This document shows, piece after piece, positions 1 through 7,639 of a DNA stretch of 24,075 bases. The stretch is from Neomoorella mulderi. GTDB taxonomy: Bacteria; Bacillota; DSM-521; Neomoorellales; Neomoorellaceae. The notes under the pieces were generated by a model. That model made no database searches. It was not told where the DNA came from and saw nothing but the letters and a program-made list of their open reading frames with translations. Location: NCBI GenBank assembly GCA_011375465.1, contig DRZV01000098.1, forward strand, positions 1-24,075. Direction: 5' to 3'. The translations under genes and the position numbers were made by a program. Each line of letters begins with the position of its first letter. Within the stretch, counting starts at the first letter, position 1.

Positions 1-657
1 GTCACCGGGGCCAACCGGGAGGGATATCACTTTAAAAATGTGAATCCCGGCAGGGATTTCCTCCCCCAAGGGGTGGCCGATCTTCGCCTGGCGGGAGCTG
101 GGGACCCCTGTCCCTGCTGCGGCGCTCCCCTGCAGGAGGCCCGGGGCATCGAAGTGGGCCAGATATTCCAGTTGGGCACTAAATACAGCCAAGCCATGGG
201 GGCTACTTTTAGCGACGAAAAGGGGGAGAGCCATCCCATAGTGATGGGCTGCTACGGCATAGGGGTGAGCAGGACCATGGCCGCCATAGTGGAGCAGCAT
301 CATGACGAGAAGGGCATCATATGGCCCCTGAGCGTGGCCCCTTATGAAGTGATAATAATACCTACCCTTGTTAAGGATAAGGCTCAATTCCAAATAGCTC
401 TGGACATCTACCAGGAGCTTTCCCGTTTAGGGGTAGAGGTGGTTTTAGATGATCGGGACGAAAGGGCAGGAGTAAAATTTGTAGAAGCGGACCTCATAGG
501 ATATCCCCTGCGCTTGACCGTGGGCAAAAAGACCGCCGAGGAAGGCACCGTGGACGTAAAATGGCGTTACCAGGAGAGGGACATCCCCTTTCCCCAGGAG
601 GGCTTAGCAGCCAGAATTAAAGAGCTTTTAGACCAGGAAAGGGCAAAGTATCTCTAA
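1..657 (+). CDS. proS: Prolyl-tRNA synthetase, C-terminal part (5' end outside window)
   Basis: This enzyme charges tRNA-Pro with proline in the cytoplasm. The reading frame is open from base 1, so the gene starts upstream; 218 residues are visible of a family length near 570. The first residues (VTGANREGYHFKNVNPGRDF) match the end of the editing/insertion domain of the long bacterial ProRS. A CPCCG motif follows at about residues 36-40. Next come the end of the class II catalytic core, with motif 3 as GCYGIGVSR, and the anticodon-binding domain (IIPTLVKD...DDRDERAGVKF...GYPLRLTVGKK). The stop is TAA. In many Bacillota polC lies between proS and rimP; here only 136 bases separate them. Identification is firm. 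The GTG at 40 is internal, not the start. Confidence 0.97.
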   Translation, partial: VTGANREGYHFKNVNPGRDFLPQGVADLRLAGAGDPCPCCGAPLQEARGIEVGQIFQLGTKYSQAMGATFSDEKGESHPIVMGCYGIGVSRTMAAIVEQHHDEKGIIWPLSVAPYEVIIIPTLVKDKAQFQIALDIYQELSRLGVEVVLDDRDERAGVKFVEADLIGYPLRLTVGKKTAEEGTVDVKWRYQERDIPFPQEGLAARIKELLDQERAKYL

Positions 658-678
658 AGCTTTAAAGATCAGGCACCC

Positions 679-707
679 TTGCAGAACCCCATCCATTGTG
701 GTATACT
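679..707 (+). promoter_or_regulatory. Sigma-A-type promoter for the rimP-nusA-infB operon
   Basis: TTGCAG at 679-684 and TATACT at 702-707 are separated by 17 bases, close to the vegetative consensus. Transcription would start near 714 and produce an 80-base leader before rimP. It lies in the proS-rimP gap, so the translation/RNA operon can be transcribed separately from proS. Confidence 0.7.
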
Positions 708-716
708 GAAACAGAA

Positions 717-770
717 AGCGCCGATATATCTTGGTGCTGAAAAGAGTGGGTTGCGGCCCACTCTTTTATG
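717..770 (+). terminator. Leader attenuator: two adjacent hairpins before rimP, the second terminator-like
   Basis: Hairpin 1 pairs 717-722 with 733-738 (6 bp with one G-T wobble, 10-base loop). Hairpin 2 pairs 740-750 with 757-767: a perfect 11-bp stem (AAAAGAGTGGG / CCCACTCTTTT) around loop TTGCGG. It is followed by TTTT-ATGTT, a broken, weak U-tract. The element lies downstream of the promoter at 679-707 and upstream of rimP, so it can terminate part of the operon's own transcripts as well as read-through from proS. Weak-U-tract terminators are the kind that depend on NusA, and nusA is the second gene of this operon. Control by attenuation is inferred; the fold is visible. Confidence 0.65.
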
Positions 771-793
771 TTAAAAAAACGGAGGGGATGTGG

Positions 794-1264
794 GTGGCCA
801 AACTGGCGGAAGTGGTTCGGAATAAACTGGAGCCGGCCATAGAAAATCTGGGGTACGAATTGATAGACTGGGAGTATGGAAAAGAGGGGGGGCGCTATAT
901 TTTACGCCTCTATATAGACCAGCCCGGCGGCATCAGTCTGGATGACTGCGAAAGGGTAAGCGAAGTGGTGGGGAACATCTTGGATCAGGAGGATCCCATA
1001 CCCCATAGTTATAATCTGGAGGTGTCTTCCCCTGGTCTGGAGAGGCCCCTTAAAAAAGAAAAAGATTTCGTCCGCCTCGCAGGGAGGAAGATAAAACTGC
1101 GGCTCTTTACCCCCATCCAAGGGCAGAGACAATTTCAGGGAAAGCTCTTGGGGTGCCGGGAAGGCAAGATAGAAGTGGAACTGCCAGGGGGACAGAGGAT
1201 GACCCTGGAGCTGGACCAGATAGCCAGCGCCAGGCTGGTCTACGAGGAGGGAGAGGGAGTATAG
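794..1264 (+). CDS. rimP: Ribosome maturation factor RimP
   Basis: RimP assists 30S subunit maturation. The protein is 156 residues, the usual size, with the family pattern GYELIDWEYGKEGG, LRLYIDQPGGISLDDCERVS and the signature LEVSSPGLERPLKK, followed by the small SH3-like C-terminal domain. I choose GTG at 794 because the Shine-Dalgarno GGAGGGG at 781-787 is 6 bases upstream. ATG at 788 touches the Shine-Dalgarno, and an earlier in-frame TTG at 731 lies inside the leader hairpins. The gene is first in the rimP-nusA-ylxR-ylxQ-infB cluster and ends six bases before nusA. Identification is firm; the start codon is the only doubt. Confidence 0.95.
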   Translation: MAKLAEVVRNKLEPAIENLGYELIDWEYGKEGGRYILRLYIDQPGGISLDDCERVSEVVGNILDQEDPIPHSYNLEVSSPGLERPLKKEKDFVRLAGRKIKLRLFTPIQGQRQFQGKLLGCREGKIEVELPGGQRMTLELDQIASARLVYEEGEGV

Positions 1265-1270
1265 ACATCC

Positions 1271-2371
1271 ATGAAAGGGAAATTTTTGCAGGCCTTAAAG
1301 GACTTGGAGAAGGAAAAGGGGTTAGATATGGAGATCCTCCTGCAGGCCATAGAAGCCGCCCTCATTTCTGCTTATAGAAAGCGTTTCGGATCTTCCCAGA
1401 ACGTAAGGGTGGAGATCAACAGGGAGACGGGGGAGATAAAGGTCTATTCTTTAAAAAAAGTGGTGGAAAAAGTTACTGATCCCCGTCTGGAGATCTCTTT
1501 AGAAGAGGCCAGAAAATTAAATGCCAACTATGAATTAGGAGATATGGTGGAGGAAGAAGTGACCCCCAGGGATTTCGGCCGTATCGCCGCCCAGACCGCC
1601 AAACAGGTGGTGATGCAGCGGATAAGGGAGGCGGAGAGGGACCTCTTATATGAAGAATACGTGAGCAAGGAGAACGACATAGTCACGGGCACGGTGCAGA
1701 GGGTGGAAGGGAAAAACGTTTTCGTGGATCTGGGGAAAGCTGAAGGGATTCTGCCCCCTACGGAACAGGTTCCTGGGGAGACCTACCGCCAAGGCGATAG
1801 GCTTAAATTTTATGTGGTGGAAGTGCGCAAAACCAGCCGGGGTCCCTTGATCAAGCTATCCCGCACCCATCCGAGCCTGGTCAAAAGGCTCTTTGAGCTG
1901 GAAGTGCCTGAAATTCAGGAGGGCATAGTGGAGATAAAAGGTGTGGCCAGGGAACCGGGGGGTAGAACCAAGATAGCCGTTCACTCCCGGGAAGAAAAGG
2001 TGGACCCGGTGGGCGCCTGTGTTGGCCCTAAAGGCACCCGGGTGCAGGCGGTGGTTCAGGAACTGCGGGGGGAGAAGGTGGATATAATCAAATGGAGCGA
2101 AGATCCAGCCGTATTTGTGGCCAACGCCTTGAGCCCGGCCCGGGTTCTGGACGTGGAAATACTGGACGAGGAGAACAAAGTGAGCCGCATTATCGTTCCG
2201 GATAACCAGCTTTCCCTGGCCATAGGCAGGGAAGGCCAGAATGCTCGCCTGGCGGCCAAACTCACCGGGTGGAAGATAGATATAAAGTGTGAGTCGGAAG
2301 CCGAAGGCTGGGAGCGGTGGTGGAATACAGAAGTCCCTGCCAGCAAGGCGGATAGCAGAGGGGAGGGCTAG
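1271..2371 (+). CDS. nusA: Transcription termination/antitermination factor NusA
   Basis: NusA binds RNA polymerase and modulates pausing, termination and antitermination. The protein has 366 residues, typical for Bacillota, which lack the extra C-terminal repeats of proteobacteria. Domains in order: N-terminal polymerase-binding domain (about 1-125, ending near RDLLYEEY), S1 domain (about 133-200, beginning DIVTGTVQRVEGKNVFVDLG), KH1 (GACVGPKGTRVQAVVQEL) and KH2 (LAIGREGQNARLAAKLTGWK). It starts at ATG 1271, six bases after rimP, with a purine-rich stretch upstream, and ends TAG three bases before ylxR. The operon leader has a terminator-like hairpin that NusA could act on. Intact, with no oddities. 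Confidence 0.97.
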   Translation: MKGKFLQALKDLEKEKGLDMEILLQAIEAALISAYRKRFGSSQNVRVEINRETGEIKVYSLKKVVEKVTDPRLEISLEEARKLNANYELGDMVEEEVTPRDFGRIAAQTAKQVVMQRIREAERDLLYEEYVSKENDIVTGTVQRVEGKNVFVDLGKAEGILPPTEQVPGETYRQGDRLKFYVVEVRKTSRGPLIKLSRTHPSLVKRLFELEVPEIQEGIVEIKGVAREPGGRTKIAVHSREEKVDPVGACVGPKGTRVQAVVQELRGEKVDIIKWSEDPAVFVANALSPARVLDVEILDEENKVSRIIVPDNQLSLAIGREGQNARLAAKLTGWKIDIKCESEAEGWERWWNTEVPASKADSRGEG

Positions 2372-2374
2372 CCC

Positions 2375-2644
2375 TTGCCTAAAAGGATACCCATCCGGAT
2401 GTGTGTGGGCTGCCGCAGCCGCCAGGAAAAACGCCAGCTCATACGGGTGGTGCGCACCCCCTCAGGGGAAGTGGTGATAGACCCTACGGGCAAACTGGCG
2501 GGCAGGGGAGCCTATATCTGCCCCAAAACCGAATGCTTCCGTCAGGCGGTAAAGAGCAGGGCTCTGGAAAGGGCTTTGGGGCAAAAGCTCTCCCCTGAGA
2601 TCATCTCTGCTTTAGAGAAAAAGATCGAAGATGGAGAGAAATAA
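2375..2644 (+). CDS. rnpM: YlxR/RnpM family RNA-binding protein (DUF448)
   Basis: This 89-residue protein has the YlxR signature: CVGCRSRQEKRQLIRVVR near the start, then a short beta segment and GRGAYICPKTECF. In Bacillus subtilis the orthologue YlxR (RnpM) has been reported to bind the RNase P RNA and modulate RNase P; the same role here is by homology only. It starts with TTG at 2375, three bases after nusA, preceded by the GGGGAGGG-like Shine-Dalgarno. It overlaps ylxQ by 14 bases. Together with nusA, ylxQ and infB it forms the conserved Bacillota transcription-translation operon. Identification is confident. Confidence 0.92.
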   Translation: MPKRIPIRMCVGCRSRQEKRQLIRVVRTPSGEVVIDPTGKLAGRGAYICPKTECFRQAVKSRALERALGQKLSPEIISALEKKIEDGEK

Positions 2645-2945
2645 CATTTACCAGCTTCTGGGGTTGGCCTATCGGGCCCGGAGCCTGGTTTGGGGATACC
2701 GGGCTGTCAAAAAGGCCTGGGAACGAAAAAAGGTTTTCATGGTTATCATGGCGGAAGATACCAGCACGGCCTTAAAGGAGAAAATCTTGTCCTGGGGTCG
2801 GAGAGAAGGGATTCCGGTATGGATTTTTGGTACAAAGGAAGAATTGGGGAGGGCTATAGGCAAGAGGCCCTGCGGCCTCTTGGCCTTCACCCATCGGGAT
2901 TGGGCCGAAAGGCTGAAGGGGATAAAGAAGCCGGGAGGTGGTTAA
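2631..2945 (+). CDS. ylxQ: L7Ae/L30e-family ribosomal protein YlxQ
   Basis: A 104-residue protein of the L7Ae/L30e kink-turn-binding fold. Visible family features are an N-terminal NIYQLLGLAYRARSLVWG helix, VFMVIMAEDTST, and the C-terminal IFGTKEELGRAIGKR..LLAFTH. The B. subtilis relative YlxQ is a non-essential RNA-binding protein linked to the ribosome. Position confirms the assignment: it overlaps ylxR by 14 bases, and its TAA is directly followed by the infB ATG, so its last codons carry the infB Shine-Dalgarno. The basic tail (KGIKKPGGG) is normal. No defects are seen. Confidence 0.9.
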   Translation: MERNNIYQLLGLAYRARSLVWGYRAVKKAWERKKVFMVIMAEDTSTALKEKILSWGRREGIPVWIFGTKEELGRAIGKRPCGLLAFTHRDWAERLKGIKKPGGG

Positions 2946-5393
2946 ATGGGGAAAACTAGGGTTTATGAGCTGGCCAAACAGCTGCAGGTTTCCACCAAAG
3001 AGCTCATGGAAACTATGTCCCAATTGGGTATTTATACCCGTTCCCATATGAGCGTTTTGGAAAACGGCGAAGTGATAAAAATTCGCAACTATTATAGGCA
3101 GTTATGGCGTCAGAAGCAGGCCCAACCCCAGGAAGTCCCTAAGGGGGAGGAGCCCAAGAAAGAGATGGTCCCTCAGAAAGACCGGGAAGAGCCAGAAGTG
3201 AAGGTAGAAGCTGTTCAGCCCAAGCCCGCGGAGGAGAAGAAACCTGAGGAAAAAGCCAGAATCCCTGCAGATACCCCCAAGGAGGCCCCTGCACCCTCTG
3301 CCCGGGGGCCCAAGGGAGCAGAAGCTCCGGCCAGGGGGGCCAAGCGCCCTGCTCCGGAAAGGAAAGGACCGCCCTTTCCCAAACCCTCCAGGGAAACGGT
3401 GGCTAAAGAGAAGGAGGCCAGGCCCAAGGAGCTGCGCATACCCAAGCCGGAAGTGGTGGGAAAAGAGGTCCAGGAGAAGAAGAGAGAACGGCCCGGGGAA
3501 AGGATGGTCCTCAAGAAGGAGAAAGAAGTTTTCCTGGAGACCAGGCGCAAGGTTATGGAGGAAGAGGAGCTGCTGGAGAAACGCTTGCTCCGCCGTCCCA
3601 GGGAAAAAGCTGCTCCCAAAGAGGAGGCGGTTCCCGAGGCCCCGGCCCCTAAGCGGATTACCCTTACGGGCAGCCTGACGGTACAGGAATTGGCCAAGAA
3701 GCTGGGAAAGAGCGCTGCTGAAGTCATCAAAACCCTGCTGAAGCTGGGGGTAGTGGCCACCATAAATCAGGAACTGGATGTGGATACCGCCACTTTGGTG
3801 GCCCAGGAACTGGGGGCAGAGGTGGAGATCAGGGAAGAAAAACCTTTGGCAGTGCTGGAGGACCTCCCTGACGATCCTGCCACATTGAAACCCAAACCTC
3901 CGGTGGTTACGGTCATGGGTCATGTGGATCACGGCAAGACCTCTCTGCTGGACGCCATCCGCCACACCAACGTGGCAGCCAAGGAGAGCGGAGGTATAAC
4001 CCAACACATCGGAGCCTATCAAGTGGAGATAGGCGGCAGGAAAATCACCTTCCTGGACACCCCCGGGCACGAAGCCTTTACCGCCATGAGGGCCAGAGGA
4101 GCCCAGGTTACCGACATAGCGGTGCTGGTGGTGGCCGCGGACGATGGGGTTATGCCCCAGACCATAGAGGCTATAAATCACGCCAGAGCTGCCCAGGTAC
4201 CCATAGTGGTGGCCATAAACAAGATAGACAAACCCGACGCCAATCCCGACAGGGTGAAGCAGCAGCTGGCGGAGCATGGGCTCATACCTGAAGAGTGGGG
4301 CGGGGACACCATCATGGTGCCTGTCTCGGCTTTAAAAAAGCAGGGCATAAACGAACTCCTGGAAATGATCCTTCTGACCGCCGATATCATGGAGCTCAAG
4401 GCCAACCCTGATCGTCCTGCTAGGGGGGTAGTTCTGGAGGCCCAGCTGGACAAGGGTAAAGGACCCACCGCCACCCTTCTGGTTCAAAAGGGCACCCTGA
4501 AGGTGGGGGATGACCTGGTGGTGGGGGAGGTTTACGGCAAGGTCCGGGCCATGATGAACGAAAGGGGCGAAAGGTTGAAGAGCGCAGGCCCTTCCACCCC
4601 AGTCCTGGTGATGGGATTGAACGATGTGCCCCAGGCAGGCAATATTTTCCAGGTGGTGGAGGACGAAAAAATAGCCAGGGAGATAGCTTTAGCTAGGCAA
4701 GAGCAGCGGCGCCAGGAAGAGCTCAAGACCACCAGAACCTCTCTGGCCGATATATTCCAACAGATGGAGAAGGAAGTCAAAGAGCTGAACCTCATAATAA
4801 AAGCTGACGTATGGGGTTCGGTGGAAGCCTTGAAGCAGGCTTTAGAGCGCCTTTCCACAGAAGAAGTAAAGGTGAACATCATCCACGCCGGGGTAGGGGC
4901 CATCACCGAGACGGACGTCATGCTGGCCCAGGCTTCTAAGGCCATCATAATAGGCTTCCATGTGCGCCCCGACAGCAATGCCCGCAAGGCGGCTGAGGAG
5001 TCGGGCACGGAGATACGGCTCTACCGGGTTATATACGAGGTGCTGGAAGACATCAAGGCGGCCATGGCAGGCCTCCTGGAGCCGGAAAAGAGGGAAGTTG
5101 TCCTGGGACGGGCGGAGGTGAGGGCCACCTTCAAGGTGCCCAAAGTAGGCACGGTGGCCGGCTGCTTCGTGCTGGAAGGCAAGGTGCAAAACAAGGCTCT
5201 GGCTCGGGTTATCAGGGACGGCGCTGTGGTCTACGAGGGCAGAATCGCCTCTCTCAAGCGGTTTAAAGACGACGTAAGGGAAGTGTCCCAGGGGTATGAA
5301 TGCGGCATAGGATTGGAAAAATTTAACGACGTCAAAGAAGGGGATATAATAGAAGCCTATACTATAGAAGAAATACAGAGAGAATTGGCATAG
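2946..5393 (+). CDS. infB: Translation initiation factor IF-2
   Basis: IF-2 is the GTPase that places fMet-tRNA on the 30S subunit and promotes subunit joining. The protein has 815 residues. Order: N-terminal IF2_N domain (about 1-55), a long charged Lys/Glu/Pro/Ala linker (about 56-235), a second IF2_N domain (LTVQELAKKLGKSAAEVIK), then the G domain. G1 is GHVDHGKT (325-332), G3 is DTPGHEAF (from 371) and G4 is NKID (425-428). Domains II, III and the fMet-tRNA-binding C-terminal domain follow (GVVLEAQLDKGKG...; ending YTIEEIQREL). The start is ATG 2946, touching the ylxQ stop, with GGGAGGTG upstream. The usual ylxP gene between infB and rbfA is absent. Long open frames on the opposite strand over the linker are composition shadows. 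Confidence 0.98.
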   Translation: MGKTRVYELAKQLQVSTKELMETMSQLGIYTRSHMSVLENGEVIKIRNYYRQLWRQKQAQPQEVPKGEEPKKEMVPQKDREEPEVKVEAVQPKPAEEKKPEEKARIPADTPKEAPAPSARGPKGAEAPARGAKRPAPERKGPPFPKPSRETVAKEKEARPKELRIPKPEVVGKEVQEKKRERPGERMVLKKEKEVFLETRRKVMEEEELLEKRLLRRPREKAAPKEEAVPEAPAPKRITLTGSLTVQELAKKLGKSAAEVIKTLLKLGVVATINQELDVDTATLVAQELGAEVEIREEKPLAVLEDLPDDPATLKPKPPVVTVMGHVDHGKTSLLDAIRHTNVAAKESGGITQHIGAYQVEIGGRKITFLDTPGHEAFTAMRARGAQVTDIAVLVVAADDGVMPQTIEAINHARAAQVPIVVAINKIDKPDANPDRVKQQLAEHGLIPEEWGGDTIMVPVSALKKQGINELLEMILLTADIMELKANPDRPARGVVLEAQLDKGKGPTATLLVQKGTLKVGDDLVVGEVYGKVRAMMNERGERLKSAGPSTPVLVMGLNDVPQAGNIFQVVEDEKIAREIALARQEQRRQEELKTTRTSLADIFQQMEKEVKELNLIIKADVWGSVEALKQALERLSTEEVKVNIIHAGVGAITETDVMLAQASKAIIIGFHVRPDSNARKAAEESGTEIRLYRVIYEVLEDIKAAMAGLLEPEKREVVLGRAEVRATFKVPKVGTVAGCFVLEGKVQNKALARVIRDGAVVYEGRIASLKRFKDDVREVSQGYECGIGLEKFNDVKEGDIIEAYTIEEIQRELA

Positions 5394-5406
5394 GAGGAGA
5401 TGAGCC

Positions 5407-5775
5407 ATGTCTATAAGGGTAGGGCGGGTAGCTGAGCAGATAAAAAAAGAGGTGGCGGCTATCCTGAGGAACGAATTGAAGGATCCCCGGCTGGAGGCGG
5501 GGCTTATCTCCATCACCGACGTGGAGCTTTCCAAGGATCTCCGTCATGCCAAAATATACGTGAGCATCTACGGGACTGAAGAGCAAAAAAACGAAGCCAT
5601 GGAGGGGCTGGAAAGGGCTACGGGATTTGTGCGAAGGGAAATAGGCAAGCGGCTGAGCCTGCGCTATACTCCAGAAATAGCCTTTAAGCTGGATCCTTCC
5701 ATAGAACGCGGGGACAGGATCCACCGGCTGCTGGTGCAGGTGAAGGCTGAGGAGAAGGGCCATGGAGAGCATTAA
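5407..5775 (+). CDS. rbfA: Ribosome-binding factor A
   Basis: RbfA assists late 16S rRNA processing and 30S maturation, and is important in the cold. The 122-residue protein shows the family pattern from the start (RVGRVAEQIKKEVAAILRNELKDPRL), then ISITDVELSKDLRHAKIYVSIYG and the end region PEIAFKLDPSIERGDRIHRLL. The start ATG at 5407 has AGGAGGAGATG just upstream, and lies 13 bases after infB. The 3' end overlaps nrnA by 14 bases, suggesting translational coupling. Intact. Confidence 0.96.
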   Translation: MSIRVGRVAEQIKKEVAAILRNELKDPRLEAGLISITDVELSKDLRHAKIYVSIYGTEEQKNEAMEGLERATGFVRREIGKRLSLRYTPEIAFKLDPSIERGDRIHRLLVQVKAEEKGHGEH

Positions 5776-6727
5776 GGCCATAGCCAGGATACTGTTGGAG
5801 GCGCCCTACGTGGGGATCCTCTCCCATGATCTGCCTGATGGGGACTGCTTGGGTTCCTCCCTGGCCCTGGCTTTGGCCTTGAGGGCCAGGGGGGCCCGGG
5901 TTGTGGTGATAAATGCTGACCCTGTCCCCGAGGCCTTTCGATTCCTTCCCGGTCAGGACACCATAGTATCGGGAAAGGAAATAGAATCCCCCCCTCCGAT
6001 TCTGGTGGTGCTGGACAGCGCCGACCTCCAGAGACCGGGGGAAGGCATGGAACACCTCCTGGCTTCAGCCCGGATCATCATCAATATAGACCATCACGTG
6101 AGCAACACCCGTTTTGGGCACCTGAACCTGGTGGACGTCCAGGCTTCTGCCACCGCCCAACTGGTCTATCGCCTTTTAAAAGAGATGGGTTTGCCCATAA
6201 GCGGGGAAATAGCCACCTGCCTTTATACGGGGTTGGTCACCGATACAGGATCCTTCCAGTACGAGAATACTACCCCCGAAGCCCTGAGACTGGCAGCCGA
6301 GCTCATGGAGCTGGGAGCAGATGTGGCCACCATAAGGGAGTACCTGTGGGAGAGGAAACCCTTAGCCAGCTTGAAATTGTTGAGCCTGGTCCTTCCCACC
6401 CTGAATCTGGCCTATGGGGGAGAGGTGGCCTGGATGGTGGTCTCCCAGGAGAGCTTGGAAAAGGCAGGGGCTGGTCCTGAACACGTGGAAGGGTTGGTCA
6501 ACTATCCCCGCAGCCTGGCAGGGGTGGAAGTGGCTTTCCTCTTCCGAGAACTGTCACCCCGTATGGTGAAGGTGAGCTTGAGATCCAAAAAGAGGGTGGA
6601 TGTGAACCGGATAGCCTCCCTTTTCGGGGGGGGTGGCCATAGGAGGGCGGCAGGGTGCGTGGTAGAAGGCTCTTTGGAAGAGGTCATCCCCCGGGTAGTG
6701 GCGGCAGCGGGGGAGGCTTTGCGATGA
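5762..6727 (+). CDS. nrnA: DHH/DHHA1 phosphoesterase, NrnA-type nanoRNase / pAp phosphatase
   Basis: NrnA degrades very short RNAs (2-5 nt) and dephosphorylates 3',5'-pAp. The 321-residue protein has the DHH-family metal motifs: SHDLPDGDCLGSS near residue 20, DSAD in motif II, DHH at residues 110-112 (IDHHVSNTRFG) and TDTGSFQYENT. The DHHA1 substrate-binding domain ends with the glycine-rich GGGGHRRAAG. It overlaps rbfA by 14 bases upstream. Its TGA overlaps the truB ATG (ATGA), so the three genes are probably co-translated. An nrnA gene between rbfA and truB is common in Clostridia. Function is assigned by family. Confidence 0.93.
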   Translation: MESIKAIARILLEAPYVGILSHDLPDGDCLGSSLALALALRARGARVVVINADPVPEAFRFLPGQDTIVSGKEIESPPPILVVLDSADLQRPGEGMEHLLASARIIINIDHHVSNTRFGHLNLVDVQASATAQLVYRLLKEMGLPISGEIATCLYTGLVTDTGSFQYENTTPEALRLAAELMELGADVATIREYLWERKPLASLKLLSLVLPTLNLAYGGEVAWMVVSQESLEKAGAGPEHVEGLVNYPRSLAGVEVAFLFRELSPRMVKVSLRSKKRVDVNRIASLFGGGGHRRAAGCVVEGSLEEVIPRVVAAAGEALR

Positions 6728-7629
6728 TGGGCTTTATAAACGTCCTCAAACCCCCGGGCATGACTTCCCATGACGTGGTGGATTTCCTCCGGCGTTGCCT
6801 GGGCATAAAGAAAATAGGCCATGGCGGAACGCTGGATCCCTTGGCCGCCGGGGTCCTGCCTTTAGGTGTGGGCAAGGCCACCCGGCTTTTGGAGTATGTC
6901 CAGGAAGGGGACAAGGCTTACAGGGCAGAATTCATACTGGGGCTGAAGACCGACACCCAAGATCTCAGCGGCGAGATTTTGTCCAGGAGGGAGGTCCCCC
7001 AAGTCCACCTGGAGCTCTTGCAAGAGGCGGCCCAACGCTTCACCGGTTCCATTCCTCAGGTGCCCCCCATGGCTTCGGCTGTCCGCTATAAAGGCCAGCG
7101 CCTCTATCAATTGGCCAGAAGGGGGGAAAAGGTGAACTTGCCTCCCCGGAAGGTCCAGATAAAGCAGTTTAAAATCCTCAAGGCCTGGCCTGACCCCCCT
7201 TACTGGAGGGTCAGGACAGACATCGTCTGTTCCAAGGGCACCTACATCCGCAGCCTGGGGAATGACTGGGGAGACTTCCTGGGATGGGGAGCCACTCTGG
7301 CGTTCCTTTTGCGGACCCGGAGCGGATCCTTTACCCTGGAGGAGAGCTGGACCTTGGAAGAGATAGAGGAGGCCTGGAAGAGGGGGAAAGGCGATTTCCT
7401 TCTGTCACCCCGGCAGGGTCTAGCCCATCTGCCTTTGTTCATAGTGGGGGAAAGGGAGGCGGCAGGGGTGCGGCAGGGAAGGATTTTGAAACTGGGGAAA
7501 GGGGATTTCCCCTGGGGGATAAATACCCACCTGAGGCTGGAAACCGATAGGGGTCAGTTTTTGGCCGTAGCCGTCTTAAAAGCAGAAGATTCCCAGTATT
7601 ACCTTCAGCCCGTAAAAGTGCTGGTATAG
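6724..7629 (+). CDS. truB: tRNA pseudouridine(55) synthase TruB
   Basis: TruB isomerises U55 of the tRNA T-loop to pseudouridine. The protein has about 301 residues. Key motifs are FINVLKPPGMTSHDVV at the N-terminus, GHGGTLDPLAAGVLP with catalytic Asp38, PPMASAVRYKGQRLYQLAR, and CSKGTYIRSLGNDWG. A short PUA-like C-terminal region follows (LRLETDRGQFLAVAVLK). Two adjacent ATGs are possible, at 6724 and 6727. I prefer 6724: GGGGGAGG at 6709-6716 is then 7 bases away and the codon forms the typical ATGA overlap with nrnA. Intact, with ribF 10 bases downstream. Confidence 0.96.
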   Translation: MMGFINVLKPPGMTSHDVVDFLRRCLGIKKIGHGGTLDPLAAGVLPLGVGKATRLLEYVQEGDKAYRAEFILGLKTDTQDLSGEILSRREVPQVHLELLQEAAQRFTGSIPQVPPMASAVRYKGQRLYQLARRGEKVNLPPRKVQIKQFKILKAWPDPPYWRVRTDIVCSKGTYIRSLGNDWGDFLGWGATLAFLLRTRSGSFTLEESWTLEEIEEAWKRGKGDFLLSPRQGLAHLPLFIVGEREAAGVRQGRILKLGKGDFPWGINTHLRLETDRGQFLAVAVLKAEDSQYYLQPVKVLV

Positions 7630-7639
7630 AGGGATGAAA

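Noticed and set aside
3100..3650. Repetitive Lys/Glu/Pro/Ala codons as a DNA repeat array
   Set aside because: No regular period is visible; this is the normal low-complexity linker of IF-2.
3102..4277. Long open frame on the minus strand (391 codons) opposite infB
   Set aside because: It lies antisense to the Lys/Glu/Pro-rich linker and G domain of a certain infB; its Gly/Leu/Phe-rich product is what the reverse complement of such codons gives, and it has no ribosome site.
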